From: Flaviflexus huanghaiensis
GTDB taxonomy: Bacteria; Actinomycetota; Actinomycetes; Actinomycetales; Actinomycetaceae
Length of the DNA: 64,000 nt
Direction of reading: 5' to 3'
NCBI RefSeq assembly: GCF_014118685.1
Contig: NZ_JACFAK010000005.1
Span: forward strand, 1 to 64,000
Part shown: positions 50,935-60,366 of the stretch, piece by piece
Layout: every line of letters starts with the position of its first letter
Position numbering within the stretch: position 1 is the stretch's first letter
Notes under the pieces: generated by a model
Databases searched by the model: none
What the model was told of the DNA's origin: nothing
What the model saw: only the letters and a program-made list of their open reading frames with translations
Program-made: the position numbers and the translations under genes

Positions 50935-52649
50935 TGAGCCTCCTGCACCGCCCATCTAAAGCTGGGACTGTGTTCCATCAGTTCATCATAGGCGCCGATC
51001 TCGACGCCATCATCGCCCAAGTGGATCACGGTGTCCGTCCTCTGAAGATCCGTCAGCCTGTGGGTGACGACGATGACCCCGAGATCTGACTCGTAAAGAT
51101 CGCCGAGGAGGCGGTCGGCTGTCTCAGGCTCCAGGTGTTCGGCTGGCTCGTCGAGGGCAATGATCGGGGCATGAGAAGCATGAGCACGAGCGAGCAGAAG
51201 CCGCCGACGCTCACCCCCAGACACGGTCGTCGCGTTCTGCCCCAGCATCGTATCGAGCCCGCCGGGCAGACGTGCAAGCCAGTCCCCGAGACCAGCTTTC
51301 GTCAGCGCTTCGCGCGCCTCATTCTCTGTCAGGTCCTTCCGCACGACGCGTAAGTTCTCCATGACTGTTGTTTGGAAGATGTGAGAGTCCTCGGCAATGA
51401 GGATGAGGGCGCGGGAGATCGATTCGCGATCGAGTGTCGAGACTTCCATGCCCCCGAGGGTTACGGTGCCGGCGTGTGGCTTAATGAGACCCGCGAGCGT
51501 CATGAGTAGCGTTGACTTGCCGACGCCGGATGGACCGACGATCGCAATCTTCGAGCCTCTGCCCACTGTGAGGTTGAACGGTCCGGCCACATCTGGGCCG
51601 CCCGGCCATCCGACAACGAGATTGCGGGCGTCGATGACCGGCTCCAGGTTGAGGTCGCGCTTCTTTGCGAGAGGCTCTTCCTCGCCGATGAGGTCGATAA
51701 TGCGAGTGGCGGCCTGACCGGATTGGACGAGCTCGAGAGCCGCCGGTCCGAGCGCGGCCGTCCCCTCGAACGCCGCAAGCGGCACGAGAACGCACACAGC
51801 GAGCTCAATGCCATTGAGTTGCCCCGCCTCGAGCTGGCTAACGCCGATGATGATCGCGCCCAGTACGGCCAGGGCGAGCGCCATCGTGTCGATCGCTGCC
51901 GCCCAGGCCTGGGGTTTTGCAGCTCTGTCTCGGTGGGAGTGGATCCGGGATTCGGTGCGGCGCACCGCCTCTTTCATCGCCGCCAGCCGACCGGAAATCC
52001 GCAGCTCTCCGGCTCCCTCGAGCAAGGCTAGCGACAGCGCCGACAACTCCGCCTCGTCCTCGACTCGGCTTCGCTCCGCACGGCGCGCACCGACGGCGGC
52101 AACGACCGGTCCGAGGAGCCCCGAGATGAGGAGACAGACGACGAGGGCGATTGCGATGGGGGCGGAGAGGAACCAGACAATGCCGACAGAAACGAAAGCG
52201 GTAACGAACGCGACGCAGGCGGGCATGATGGCTTTGACGACCGTGTCGCCGATTGTGTCGACGTCGGCGCCCGTGCGCGCCAGCAGGTCGCCGCGGCGAA
52301 TGCCGGCCACCCGCGAATCGGACGAGGAGGCGAGCGCCGCGTACATGTTGGTTCGGAGGCGGCCCATGCCGGACAGTGCGACGCGGTGTGAGGCAAGCCG
52401 TTCAAGGTACCGGAAGACTGCCTTGCCGATGCCGAACATGCGGACAGACGTCGCCGCGACCGACAGCTCAAGCACCGGCGGCATCTGAGAGGCGCGGGCG
52501 ATGAGCCACGCTGAGACGGCGGATAGTGCGATGGCGCTCCCGAGCCCCATCGACCCGAACACGACGGCCAGTAGGAAACGGCCGCGGTTGAGCTCGAGGG
52601 CCGACAGCGCGCGACGCAGTGCCGACCATTCCTTTTTCGTAAGAATCAT
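50931..52649 (-). CDS. cydC: Cytochrome bd biogenesis ABC transporter, CydC
   Basis: This 572-residue half-transporter pairs with CydD to export thiol reductants (glutathione/cysteine in E. coli) needed for cytochrome bd assembly. There are six helices in the first ~310 residues, then GPSGVGKSTLLMTLAG (Walker A), VSGGERRRLLLARA (signature, SGGE) and PIIALDEPAEHLE. ATG 52649 overlaps the cydD stop (ATGA), so the long upstream open frame is spurious. It is directly coupled to the kinase gene. Confidence 0.9.
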   Translation of the reverse strand: MILTKKEWSALRRALSALELNRGRFLLAVVFGSMGLGSAIALSAVSAWLIARASQMPPVLELSVAATSVRMFGIGKAVFRYLERLASHRVALSGMGRLRTNMYAALASSSDSRVAGIRRGDLLARTGADVDTIGDTVVKAIMPACVAFVTAFVSVGIVWFLSAPIAIALVVCLLISGLLGPVVAAVGARRAERSRVEDEAELSALSLALLEGAGELRISGRLAAMKEAVRRTESRIHSHRDRAAKPQAWAAAIDTMALALAVLGAIIIGVSQLEAGQLNGIELAVCVLVPLAAFEGTAALGPAALELVQSGQAATRIIDLIGEEEPLAKKRDLNLEPVIDARNLVVGWPGGPDVAGPFNLTVGRGSKIAIVGPSGVGKSTLLMTLAGLIKPHAGTVTLGGMEVSTLDRESISRALILIAEDSHIFQTTVMENLRVVRKDLTENEAREALTKAGLGDWLARLPGGLDTMLGQNATTVSGGERRRLLLARAHASHAPIIALDEPAEHLEPETADRLLGDLYESDLGVIVVTHRLTDLQRTDTVIHLGDDGVEIGAYDELMEHSPSFRWAVQEAQ

Positions 52650-54274
52650 CGGGCGACCTCCAGCGCACTGACCGTGATGATCTTGTCGGCAATCGCGAGG
52701 AGGGTGGGACGGTGGGCAATGACGAGCACGGTCTGTCCGTTGCTCTTGGCGGCCTGAACTGCCTCGATGATGTGTGCTTCCGACGTCTGATCCAGGTGTG
52801 CAGTCGGCTCGTCGAGCACAAGGAGAGCTCGCCGCTCTCGAAGCGCACGGGTCAGGGCCAACCGCTGACGCTGACCGAGCGAAAGTCCGACGCCTCCCTG
52901 ACCGATCTGTGTCTGCCACCCATGGGGGAGCGTGTCGATGACCTCGTCGAAGCCTGCGAGACGAGCTGCCTCATCGTCGATCCCGCCGATATTCTCGGCG
53001 ACGGTGCCGGGCACGAGGACAGGCCTCTGCGGCACCCACGTGATCTGGGAGCGCCACGAGTCCGGGTCGATCTGACCGATCGGCACCCCGTTGACGGATG
53101 CGGTTCCCGCCGAGGGTTCGAGCAGGCCGAGAAGAACCGACACTGTCGTCGATTTACCGGAGCCCGACGGCCCGGCGAGCGCCGTGATATGGCCATGGGG
53201 AATTGTCGCGGTGAGTCCCGCAGGGGCGACGATGCCGCGCCCCTCGGCCTCGACGGAAAGGTTCTCGATGACTATATCGCTACGGTTGAGGTCAGGGCTT
53301 GGCAGGCGACCGGGTTCGGATATTGGGGTCTCAATGACGGTGATCGCTTGCTCAGCTGCCGCAAGCCCGTCGGTCGATGCATGGAATTGCGAGCCGACTT
53401 CACGCAAGGGCTTGAAAAGTTCGGGGGTGAGCATGATGATGATGAGCCCGGTCGTGAGATCGAGGTATCCGTACACCATTCGGAAGCCGACCTCGACCGC
53501 GACAAGAGCCGTCGAGAGGGTTGCGAGGAACTCGAGGACGGAACCTGAGAGGAAGGCGACCCGTAGCGCAGCCATCGTCGTCATCGTGTAGCTCCGCCCG
53601 AGGGAGTCGACCCGCTTGACCGGCCCTTGCTCGCGGCCGAGCGCCTTGAGAGTAGGAAGTCCGGCAATGAGGTCGAGGACCTGGTCGCCAAGGCTTTCCA
53701 TCGAAGCTAACTTCTTTTTCGACGTTGACTCCGTCATCTTGCCGATGAGGATCATGAAGACCGGGATGATCGGGAGGCAGAAGACAATGATGATGGCGGA
53801 TGGCCAGTCGAGGAGTAAGACGACGAAGAGGGAGGCTGGCGTTACTGTCGCTGTCAGGAGTAGCTGGGGTAGGTACTTGACGAAATACGGCTCGAGATCC
53901 TCAAGACCGCGGGTTGTGAATGTCACAATTGACGATGCTCGGGCGGCGAGCCAGCGCGGGCCGAGGTCGCCTGCTTTGTCGAGGACTTTGCTTCGAAGTT
54001 CAGAAATCGTCGCCAGTGCCGCGCGATGGCCGAACGATTCCTGTATCCACGTCACGACCATCCTCCCGAGGAAGACGAGAGCAAGTGAACCGATAAAAGG
54101 AATCGAGTCTGTCAGCCCCGCTGTGCCGTCAATGACGGGAGAGATTGCGTATGAGATGAGAAAGCACTGGGCGATGATGAGTGCCGCAGAGAGGATGCCT
54201 GTCACCGTCACGAGGGCGACATATCGTCTGGCTGGAGCGGCATGGGAGAGGAGTTTGGGGTCCAGAGGCTTCAC
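52646..54274 (-). CDS. cydD: Cytochrome bd biogenesis ABC transporter, CydD
   Basis: The 542-residue CydD half has six helices in the first ~300 residues, then GPSGSGKSTTVSVLLG, VGLSLGQRQRLALTRAL (signature LSLGQ) and ALLVLDEPTAHLD. GTG 54274 is chosen over GTG 54283 since TAGAGT ends 7 bases upstream of it, giving a leaderless start and a separate cydDC-kinase unit after the cydAB terminator. Confidence 0.9.
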   Translation of the reverse strand: MKPLDPKLLSHAAPARRYVALVTVTGILSAALIIAQCFLISYAISPVIDGTAGLTDSIPFIGSLALVFLGRMVVTWIQESFGHRAALATISELRSKVLDKAGDLGPRWLAARASSIVTFTTRGLEDLEPYFVKYLPQLLLTATVTPASLFVVLLLDWPSAIIIVFCLPIIPVFMILIGKMTESTSKKKLASMESLGDQVLDLIAGLPTLKALGREQGPVKRVDSLGRSYTMTTMAALRVAFLSGSVLEFLATLSTALVAVEVGFRMVYGYLDLTTGLIIIMLTPELFKPLREVGSQFHASTDGLAAAEQAITVIETPISEPGRLPSPDLNRSDIVIENLSVEAEGRGIVAPAGLTATIPHGHITALAGPSGSGKSTTVSVLLGLLEPSAGTASVNGVPIGQIDPDSWRSQITWVPQRPVLVPGTVAENIGGIDDEAARLAGFDEVIDTLPHGWQTQIGQGGVGLSLGQRQRLALTRALRERRALLVLDEPTAHLDQTSEAHIIEAVQAAKSNGQTVLVIAHRPTLLAIADKIITVSALEVAR

Positions 54275-54281
54275 AGAACTC

Positions 54282-54287
54282 ACTCTA
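54282..54287 (-). promoter_or_regulatory. -10 box, leaderless cydDC-kinase unit
   Basis: TAGAGT on the minus strand ends 7 bases from GTG 54274, directly past the cydAB terminator. Confidence 0.55.
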
Positions 54288-54315
54288 GTCGTGGACTAAC
54301 GTCACCCGTTAAAAG

Positions 54316-54350
54316 AGGGCGGGCGCGGCCGAGTGGCACGCGCCCGCCCT
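54316..54350 (-). terminator. Intrinsic terminator after cydAB
   Basis: AGGGCGGGCGCG (54316-54327) and CGCGCCCGCCCT (54339-54350) form a 12-bp GC stem. On the minus strand it is followed by CTCTTTT. Confidence 0.88.
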
Positions 54351-54358
54351 GAGAATAC

Positions 54359-55492
54359 TCAGCGGAGGTTGTCATCCATGACCCTGCTCAGGCCGGATGC
54401 TTGGTCGGGGATGTCATCGACGGAGATCCGCTTGGCAAACACCTTGTATGACCAGATCGAGTACCCGATGACAATCGGCACGAAGATGACCGCCGCGCCC
54501 AGCATGATGATCTGGGTCGGGCCCGTCGCCGTCGCCTGCTCGATTGACAGCGAGTACGCCTCGTTGATTGAGGACCTCATGACGTACGGGAACATGGCGG
54601 TGAAGATAAACGCCACTGCCGCTGCAATCGCAATGAAGTTGGCGATGAAGGCGCGTAGCTCGTCTCTCAACCTCGCAAAGTGCGCGGTCGCAACAAGGCA
54701 GACTGCTGCAATAACGAGTGGGATCCAGGACCACATGCTCGTCGCATACACGAACTGGGCCCATAGCGCCCATACGGCGGTGATGACGAGCGAGCCGATC
54801 GATAGCCGCGCCGCGTACTTGGCCGCGCGGGCCTGCATCTCGCCAGCGGTCTTGAGCGCGAGGAAGATCGCGCCGTGGGACAGGAACAGAGACAGCGTCA
54901 CGAGGCCGCCAACGATCGTGAACGGTGTGAGGAGAGAGAAGAATCCGCCGGTCAGATGGTGCGTGAACGCGGCCGCGTCAATAGCGGAAGCGGACTCCAT
55001 CTCCTGTGCCGACACAACCTCGAATGTCTGGGTTGCAGGATCGGTGATCCTCAGGACCTCGATTTCCATTCCCTTGACGAGGTTGGCGAATGCAACGCCC
55101 CAGAGGATCGACACGCCCCACGCGGAGGTCGTGTGGATCATGTCCCAGCGTTTGCGCCAACCATCGTCGTTGATTTTGCCCCGCCATTCGATGGCGGTAA
55201 TGCGGACGATGAGGAGAACGAGGATGACGAAAAGCGCAAGATACATTCCGGAGAACATCGTCGCGTACCACTCAGGAAATGCAGCGAATGTCGCGCCACC
55301 TGCTGTGATCAACCAGACCTCGTTGCCATCCCAGTGAGGACCGATGGTGTTGAGAGCGACGCGTCGCTCCTTCGGATTGCGGGACAGCCGTGTGAATAGC
55401 ATGCCGACACCGAAGTCGAACCCCTCGAGCGTGAGGTAGCCGGTCCAGAGGACGCCGATGAGAATAAACCAGACGTAGGGAAGGAATTCCAT
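54359..55492 (-). CDS. cydB: Cytochrome bd ubiquinol oxidase subunit II
   Basis: This 377-residue membrane subunit has about eight to nine helices. It starts EFLPYVWFILIGVLWTGYLTLEGFDFGVGML, the typical CydB N-terminus with GFDFGVG, and has IGPHWDGNEVWLITAGGATFAAFPEWYA. It has no haem ligand set; it stabilises the haem-bearing CydA. It begins 11 bases after cydA with AAGGAGA. Confidence 0.95.
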   Translation of the reverse strand: MEFLPYVWFILIGVLWTGYLTLEGFDFGVGMLFTRLSRNPKERRVALNTIGPHWDGNEVWLITAGGATFAAFPEWYATMFSGMYLALFVILVLLIVRITAIEWRGKINDDGWRKRWDMIHTTSAWGVSILWGVAFANLVKGMEIEVLRITDPATQTFEVVSAQEMESASAIDAAAFTHHLTGGFFSLLTPFTIVGGLVTLSLFLSHGAIFLALKTAGEMQARAAKYAARLSIGSLVITAVWALWAQFVYATSMWSWIPLVIAAVCLVATAHFARLRDELRAFIANFIAIAAAVAFIFTAMFPYVMRSSINEAYSLSIEQATATGPTQIIMLGAAVIFVPIVIGYSIWSYKVFAKRISVDDIPDQASGLSRVMDDNLR

Positions 55493-55503
55493 CTCAGCTC
55501 TCC

Positions 55504-57006
55504 TTAGTAAATGAAGCTCAGGGGTTGGTTCTCGTCATCAGGTTGTGGCGCCTCGTCACCTGTGAGGTCGATGCCTTCATAGGTATAGCGGCGCACGAGC
55601 AGGAACCAGACGATGCCGAGCATGAGATAGAGGACGGTGAATCCGATAAGGGTGGAGAGGACCATCCCCGGACTCGTTACCTGCGACACACCCCAGTCGG
55701 TCAACAGCAGAACGCGGTCAACACCTGTGCCTGCGGGCTCGTTGAGCGATTCCAGGTTGGGTGCCACGACCCACGGCTGACGTCCCATCTCCGTGAATAT
55801 CCAGCCGAGGTTAGAGGCAATAAACGGGGTCGGGATTGTGAGGATGGCGTACTTTGCCCAGCGGTCCGAGGCCCATGTCTTGTTCCCTCGCGTGAACCAC
55901 AGCGTGGCGAGGGAGAGGATGACGGGGAAGATCATGAAGCCGATCATTCCTCGGAAGGTGTAGTACGTGACGAAGAGATTCGGGCGGTAGTCGTAGTCTG
56001 CTCCGTGGAGCTCCGCGAACTGCTCCTGATAGAACTCTTGGACCTCCGCAACGCCAGCAACCTCTGACTCGGGTCCCGTGAAGTGGTTCGTCGCCATGAA
56101 GGACGTGACGAACGGGATATCGAGGATGCGGGTGACGTTCTCACAGTCGTTCGTGAAGTCGCCGATGGCGATGAGTGACAGCGGCGCGCCTTGCTCGGTG
56201 TGACATTGAGCCTCGGCAGATGCCATCTTCATCGGCTGCTGGTCGTAAACGAGCTGGCCCTGCCAGTGGCCGCTCAGAGACACGAGCACGGCGGAAATGA
56301 GGACGGTAACGGAGCCGAAGCGGGCCGCCGAGCGCCACATCTCGGGCTGGCCTTCGATGGCGCGTCGAGACGAGCGAACCATCCACCACACGGCTATGCC
56401 AACGACGACAGTGCCCGCGACCAGGAACGAGGCCGTAATGACGTGCGCGATCGCGGACAGCGCCTTGACATTGGTCAGGACCTCAAGGAATCCACCGACG
56501 CCATCCAGTTCGGCGCGACCTGTCTCTTCGTTGAAGACGGACCCGACGGGGTGTTGCATAAAGGAGTTCGCCGCGATGATGAAGTAGGCGGAGAGATTCA
56601 CGCCAATGGCGACGAGCCAGATGCTCAACGTGTTGAGCCTTGCGCTCATGCGTCCCCGGCCGAAAACCCACAAGCCGAGGAAGGTGGATTCGAGGAAGAA
56701 GGCGAGTAGCGCTTCGAAGGCCAGCGGGGCTCCGAAGATATCGCCAACAAAGCGAGAGTATTCGGACCAGTTCATGCCGAACTGGAACTCCTGGACGATT
56801 CCGGTGGCGACGCCGAGCGCAAAGTTGATGATGAGGATTTTGCCGTAAAAGTCGGCGAGCCTCAGCCATTTTTCTTTACCCGATCGCAACCATTTCGTTT
56901 GCATAATTGCGACGAGAGGGGCGAGGCCAATCGTGAGCGGAACGAGAATGAAATGGTAAACAGTTGTGATTCCGAACTGCCACCGCGCGAGGTCCAAGGC
57001 CTCCAT
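55504..57006 (-). CDS. cydA: Cytochrome bd ubiquinol oxidase subunit I
   Basis: This 500-residue subunit carries haems b558, b595 and d and reduces O2 with quinol at high affinity. H18 in TTVYHFILVPL is the haem-ligand histidine of the first helix; GRGRMSARLNTLSIWLVAIGVNLSAYFIIAANSFMQHPVG is conserved, and GREVGRQPWVV-type residues appear as EMGRQPWVV. The length suggests the short Q-loop form. ATG 57006 has AAGGGAAG upstream. A DosR-type box lies 67 bases further up. Confidence 0.95.
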   Translation of the reverse strand: MEALDLARWQFGITTVYHFILVPLTIGLAPLVAIMQTKWLRSGKEKWLRLADFYGKILIINFALGVATGIVQEFQFGMNWSEYSRFVGDIFGAPLAFEALLAFFLESTFLGLWVFGRGRMSARLNTLSIWLVAIGVNLSAYFIIAANSFMQHPVGSVFNEETGRAELDGVGGFLEVLTNVKALSAIAHVITASFLVAGTVVVGIAVWWMVRSSRRAIEGQPEMWRSAARFGSVTVLISAVLVSLSGHWQGQLVYDQQPMKMASAEAQCHTEQGAPLSLIAIGDFTNDCENVTRILDIPFVTSFMATNHFTGPESEVAGVAEVQEFYQEQFAELHGADYDYRPNLFVTYYTFRGMIGFMIFPVILSLATLWFTRGNKTWASDRWAKYAILTIPTPFIASNLGWIFTEMGRQPWVVAPNLESLNEPAGTGVDRVLLLTDWGVSQVTSPGMVLSTLIGFTVLYLMLGIVWFLLVRRYTYEGIDLTGDEAPQPDDENQPLSFIY

Positions 57007-57037
57007 TGACGCTTCCCTTCCAAGGTGCCGAGATATG

Positions 57038-57086
57038 GTCCCAATTTATGCTGGGAGCCGACTGTGAATCCTAGGACTTTAGTCCT
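57038..57086 (-). promoter_or_regulatory. DosR-type box and promoter of cydA
   Basis: AGGACTTTAGTCCT (57073-57086) is a perfect palindrome containing the DosR core GACTWWAGTC. A -10-like CATAAA (minus strand, 57045-57050) puts the start near 57038, so the box is centred about 41-42 bases upstream, the usual activating position. A half-box TTGGGAC occurs near 57037-57046. The remaining 57087-57462 contains no gene and should hold the rne promoter, which I could not fix. Confidence 0.7.
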
Positions 57087-57462
57087 TCTTTCAGACACTG
57101 TGACCAAAAAAATTAGCCGCATAATTCGACGTCAGTCCATCGTCCAATTCTCGTATTTTCGCTGCTTTTAACGCTCCCCGTCCGGTTACGGGCCACCGGC
57201 GAAAACCTGTGAGCGCGGACTCGTGTGGGCCCGTCCGTATGGCGTAGAGAGGTGCTCGGTGACGCCCGCTCAGCGCCCGTCGCTCAAAGTGTGAGAGAAT
57301 TCCAGAAGGCCGCGCGTGCACGGAACGCGAGGTCATCGTCTCCATGTGCTGAGCGCCGCCGTCCGGGTGTGCTGCCGAGCGAGAGACGATCAGAGACTTC
57401 CGCCGTTAGGACGGCGATTACGTGGGAAGGCTTCCGTGCCGTCTTTCCGGACAGGAGTCCCA

Positions 57463-59895
57463 ATGACAGACGAACACGCTGGCAGTACATCAGAACCAAT
57501 CAAGGCGGCAATGCCCGCCACCTACCTCCTCTTCCAGGAGCCCGACCCGACGCGGGTTGTTCGGCGTCCCGTGAAGCAGGCCGAGGATCAGGACAGCACG
57601 CGCGATGATGATCGGCGCGACGACGAAGATGAGCGCAAGCCTCGCAGGCGCGGTTCCCGAGGGCGCGGCAAGTCCACAGATCAGTCCGACCAAGCAGAAG
57701 AAGGCACGAAGCCGGACGAGGACGGCGATGACGAGGAGACCCCGACGCGTTCGCGGTCCAGGCAGTCACAGCCCCGCAGGGCGAGCTCTCCTTCGCGGGA
57801 GGAACCATCCGAGGCCCCAACTGACGACTCTGACGGCGAGGAGGCTCAGTCGGTCACCCGGCGCCGCCGGCGCCGCCGCTCAACATCGCCGGATGAGGTG
57901 ACGGCCCTCAAGGGATCGACCCGTCTCGAGGCAAAGCGTCAGCGCCGCAGGGACGGCCGCGAAGCCGGTCGTCGCAGACAGTCGATCACCGAGTCAGAAT
58001 TCCTTGCACGCAGGGAGTCAGTCGCTCGCCGGATGCTCGTACGCGAGCAGGATGGCCTCAATCAGATCGCTGTCCTCGAAGACGACATCCTTGTCGAGCA
58101 CTACGTTGCACGGCACACGCAAGTTTCGATGGTCGGCAACGTCTATCTCGGTCGCGTCCAGAACGTTCTGCCGTCGATGGAGGCGGCCTTTGTTGATATA
58201 GGTAAAGGACGCAATGCCGTTCTTTACGCTGGCGAGGTTAACTGGGAGGCGGCTGGCCTCGAGGGCAAGCCGCGCAGGATCGAGTCCGCCCTCAAATCAG
58301 GTGAATCAGTCCTCGTTCAGGTGACGAAGGACCCGATTGGGCACAAGGGCGCACGTTTAACAGCGCAGGTGACGCTCGCCGGCCGCCATCTCGTCCTCGT
58401 CCCATCGGGGGCAATGACAGGCATCTCCCGCAAGCTTCCCGATCGGGAGCGGCAGCGGCTGAAGAAGCTCCTCAAAGAGATCGTTCCCGCCGAGCACGGC
58501 GTCATCGTTCGCACCGCCGCCGAAGGAGCGACGGAGGATCAGCTTCGTAAGGACGTCGAGCGACTCACTAAGAAGTGGGATGACATCCAGGCCAAGGTCA
58601 AGGCAGCCAAGAGCGCGCCGGTTCTCCTCAAGGGAGAACCCGAGCTCGCCGTCCGCGTCGTCCGGGACGTCTTCAACGAAGACTTTGAGTCACTCCACAT
58701 CCAGGGTTCAAACACATTTAAGACAATCTCCGAATACGTGCATGAGCTCTCGCCCGAACTCGATGACCGGGTTCACAAATGGGTGCAGAACAAGGACATC
58801 TTCGCCGATGCGAGGGTCGACGAGCAGCTTGCGAAGGCAATGGACCGCAAGGTCTACCTCCCGTCGGGAGGTTCGCTCGTTATCGACCGCACGGAGGCGA
58901 TGACCGTCATCGATGTCAACACCGGGCGGTTCACGGGATCGGGGGGCACGCTCGAGGAGACGGTGACAAAGAACAACCTTGAGGCGGCCGAAGAAATCGT
59001 GCGTCAGTTACGGCTACGCGACATCGGCGGCATCATCGTCATCGACTTCATCGACATGGTTCTTGAATCGAACCGCGATCTCGTGCTCCGCAGGCTCATC
59101 GAATGCCTCGGTCGGGATCGTACCCGCCATCAGGTCGCCGAGGTGACCTCGCTTGGTCTTGTCCAGATGACGCGTAAGCGTGTCGGACAGGGCCTAATCG
59201 AAGCTTTCTCGTCAACGTGCGAGCACTGCAGTGGCCGCGGCTACCTCATCCACAGCCATCCCGTGGAGAAGGGCGAGCCGACGCCGAAGCAGACGAAGAT
59301 CGTACGGCAGGCGCCAGTTCCCGAGCCCGACGATGATGTGGTGAAGCGCGAAGAGGTCAAATCGGCACTCGCCTCCATCGCAGCGGCCGCCCAGACCCAT
59401 CGCGACGACGACGCGGACGAAGAGCCTGCGTCCCCGCGCGAGGAGAAGCAAAACCGCAGAGGCGACGAGCGCCACGACCGGAGGCAGTCTGACAAGCAAG
59501 CCGCCAAAAAGGTGGAACCCGCGTCGGCCAAGCCCACTCAGGCCGAATCTGGCAAAGTGAGCGGCCGAATCTCGCCCGGTACGCCAGCACAGGCGGTACC
59601 GCCAGAGACAGTCGCCGCTGAGCCCGCACCGGCTACCCCGGTCCAGGAGCGGAAGCCGCGCCGAGTTGCATCCTCCGGAACTATCGTCACGGCTTCAGGG
59701 GGCGGAGCCATCATCGTCGCCCCGGAGGAACCGAAGAAGGTCGAGCCTAAACGGGTGCCCGCCACCCCGGTCGAAAAGCCAGCAGAGGACAAGCAGGAGG
59801 ATGAGAGTCGAAAGTCGCGCCGGGCGGTTTCTTCGGGCACGATCATCCCGAAAACGAGTACCTCGTCCGGCATTATGACCTTCCCAGTTAAGTAG
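57463..59895 (+). CDS. rne: Ribonuclease E/G
   Basis: The 810-residue endoribonuclease acts in rRNA processing and mRNA decay. Residues 1-185 are charged and disordered; an S1 domain is near 205-290 (SMVGNVYLGRVQNVLPSMEAAF); catalytic aspartates are in TVIDVNTGRFTG (near 480) and IIVIDFIDM (near 522); CEHC near 584 is the zinc-link; 600-810 is a low-complexity tail. ATG 57463 (CAGGAG upstream) is chosen as the long open frame before it is not protein-like. It runs divergently from cydA with a long leader. Confidence 0.92.
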   Translation: MTDEHAGSTSEPIKAAMPATYLLFQEPDPTRVVRRPVKQAEDQDSTRDDDRRDDEDERKPRRRGSRGRGKSTDQSDQAEEGTKPDEDGDDEETPTRSRSRQSQPRRASSPSREEPSEAPTDDSDGEEAQSVTRRRRRRRSTSPDEVTALKGSTRLEAKRQRRRDGREAGRRRQSITESEFLARRESVARRMLVREQDGLNQIAVLEDDILVEHYVARHTQVSMVGNVYLGRVQNVLPSMEAAFVDIGKGRNAVLYAGEVNWEAAGLEGKPRRIESALKSGESVLVQVTKDPIGHKGARLTAQVTLAGRHLVLVPSGAMTGISRKLPDRERQRLKKLLKEIVPAEHGVIVRTAAEGATEDQLRKDVERLTKKWDDIQAKVKAAKSAPVLLKGEPELAVRVVRDVFNEDFESLHIQGSNTFKTISEYVHELSPELDDRVHKWVQNKDIFADARVDEQLAKAMDRKVYLPSGGSLVIDRTEAMTVIDVNTGRFTGSGGTLEETVTKNNLEAAEEIVRQLRLRDIGGIIVIDFIDMVLESNRDLVLRRLIECLGRDRTRHQVAEVTSLGLVQMTRKRVGQGLIEAFSSTCEHCSGRGYLIHSHPVEKGEPTPKQTKIVRQAPVPEPDDDVVKREEVKSALASIAAAAQTHRDDDADEEPASPREEKQNRRGDERHDRRQSDKQAAKKVEPASAKPTQAESGKVSGRISPGTPAQAVPPETVAAEPAPATPVQERKPRRVASSGTIVTASGGGAIIVAPEEPKKVEPKRVPATPVEKPAEDKQEDESRKSRRAVSSGTIIPKTSTSSGIMTFPVK

Positions 59896-59940
59896 TGCTG
59901 AAAAACACAGGGTGCACGCCTGTTACGCGCGGTCCCGGGC

Positions 59941-60006
59941 TTGGCTCGCCCACACCGGATCGCATATGATAGGACGTCGGTGCCCGCCCCGGGCATGAGA
60001 CTTTTT
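59941..60006 (+). promoter_or_regulatory. rplU promoter and leader hairpin
   Basis: TTGGCT (59941-59946), an 18-base spacer and TATGAT (59965-59970) form a promoter. In the leader, TGCCCG (59981-59986) pairs with CGGGCA (59990-59995), and CTTTTT follows at 60001-60006. It looks like an attenuator. Confidence 0.55.
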
Positions 60007-60039
60007 GTCCGCATACGTCAACCAGAGATGAGCAACAAC

Positions 60040-60345
60040 GTGGCTTACGCGATTGTCAAAGCTGGCGGCCGCCAGGAAAAGGTGTCCGTCGGCTCCATTG
60101 TCGTCATGAACAAGATCGAAGGCGAGGCCGGTGACACGGTTGAGCTCGAACCGATCCTGCTTGTCGATGGCGATAAGGTCACCACGTCTGCGGACGGGAT
60201 CTCCGCGACCGTGACCGGTGAGATCATTCGTGCCGAGAAGGGCCCGAAGATCGATATCGTCAAGTACAAGAACAAGACCGGATACCGCAAGCGCATGGGC
60301 CACCGCCAGCAGCTCACCCGCGTCAAGATCACCTCGATCGCCTAG
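60040..60345 (+). CDS. rplU: 50S ribosomal protein L21
   Basis: The 101-residue ribosomal protein has the standard start [20 protein letters not shown] and end [23 protein letters not shown] 60040 gives the usual length; ATG 60028 would add four residues, and neither has a strong ribosome-binding site. rpmA follows after 21 bases. Confidence 0.95.
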   Translation: MAYAIVKAGGRQEKVSVGSIVVMNKIEGEAGDTVELEPILLVDGDKVTTSADGISATVTGEIIRAEKGPKIDIVKYKNKTGYRKRMGHRQQLTRVKITSIA

Positions 60346-60366
60346 AGAATCATAAGGAGCTGAACC

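Noticed and set aside
52650-52919. An N-terminal extension of about 90 residues on CydC
   Set aside because: The extension overlaps cydD entirely, is Arg/Ser/Cys rich in the manner of a shadow frame, and the ATG 52649 overlap with the cydD stop fits a coupled start.
57063-57103. TGTGA repeats as a CRP/FNR or Rex site near cydA
   Set aside because: The two TGTGA blocks are direct and 36 bases apart, without the inverted TCACA partner either family needs.
57316-57462. Longer RNase E/G N-terminus from an upstream ATG
   Set aside because: The extra residues are Arg/Leu rich and lack family likeness; ATG 57463 has CAGGAG upstream.
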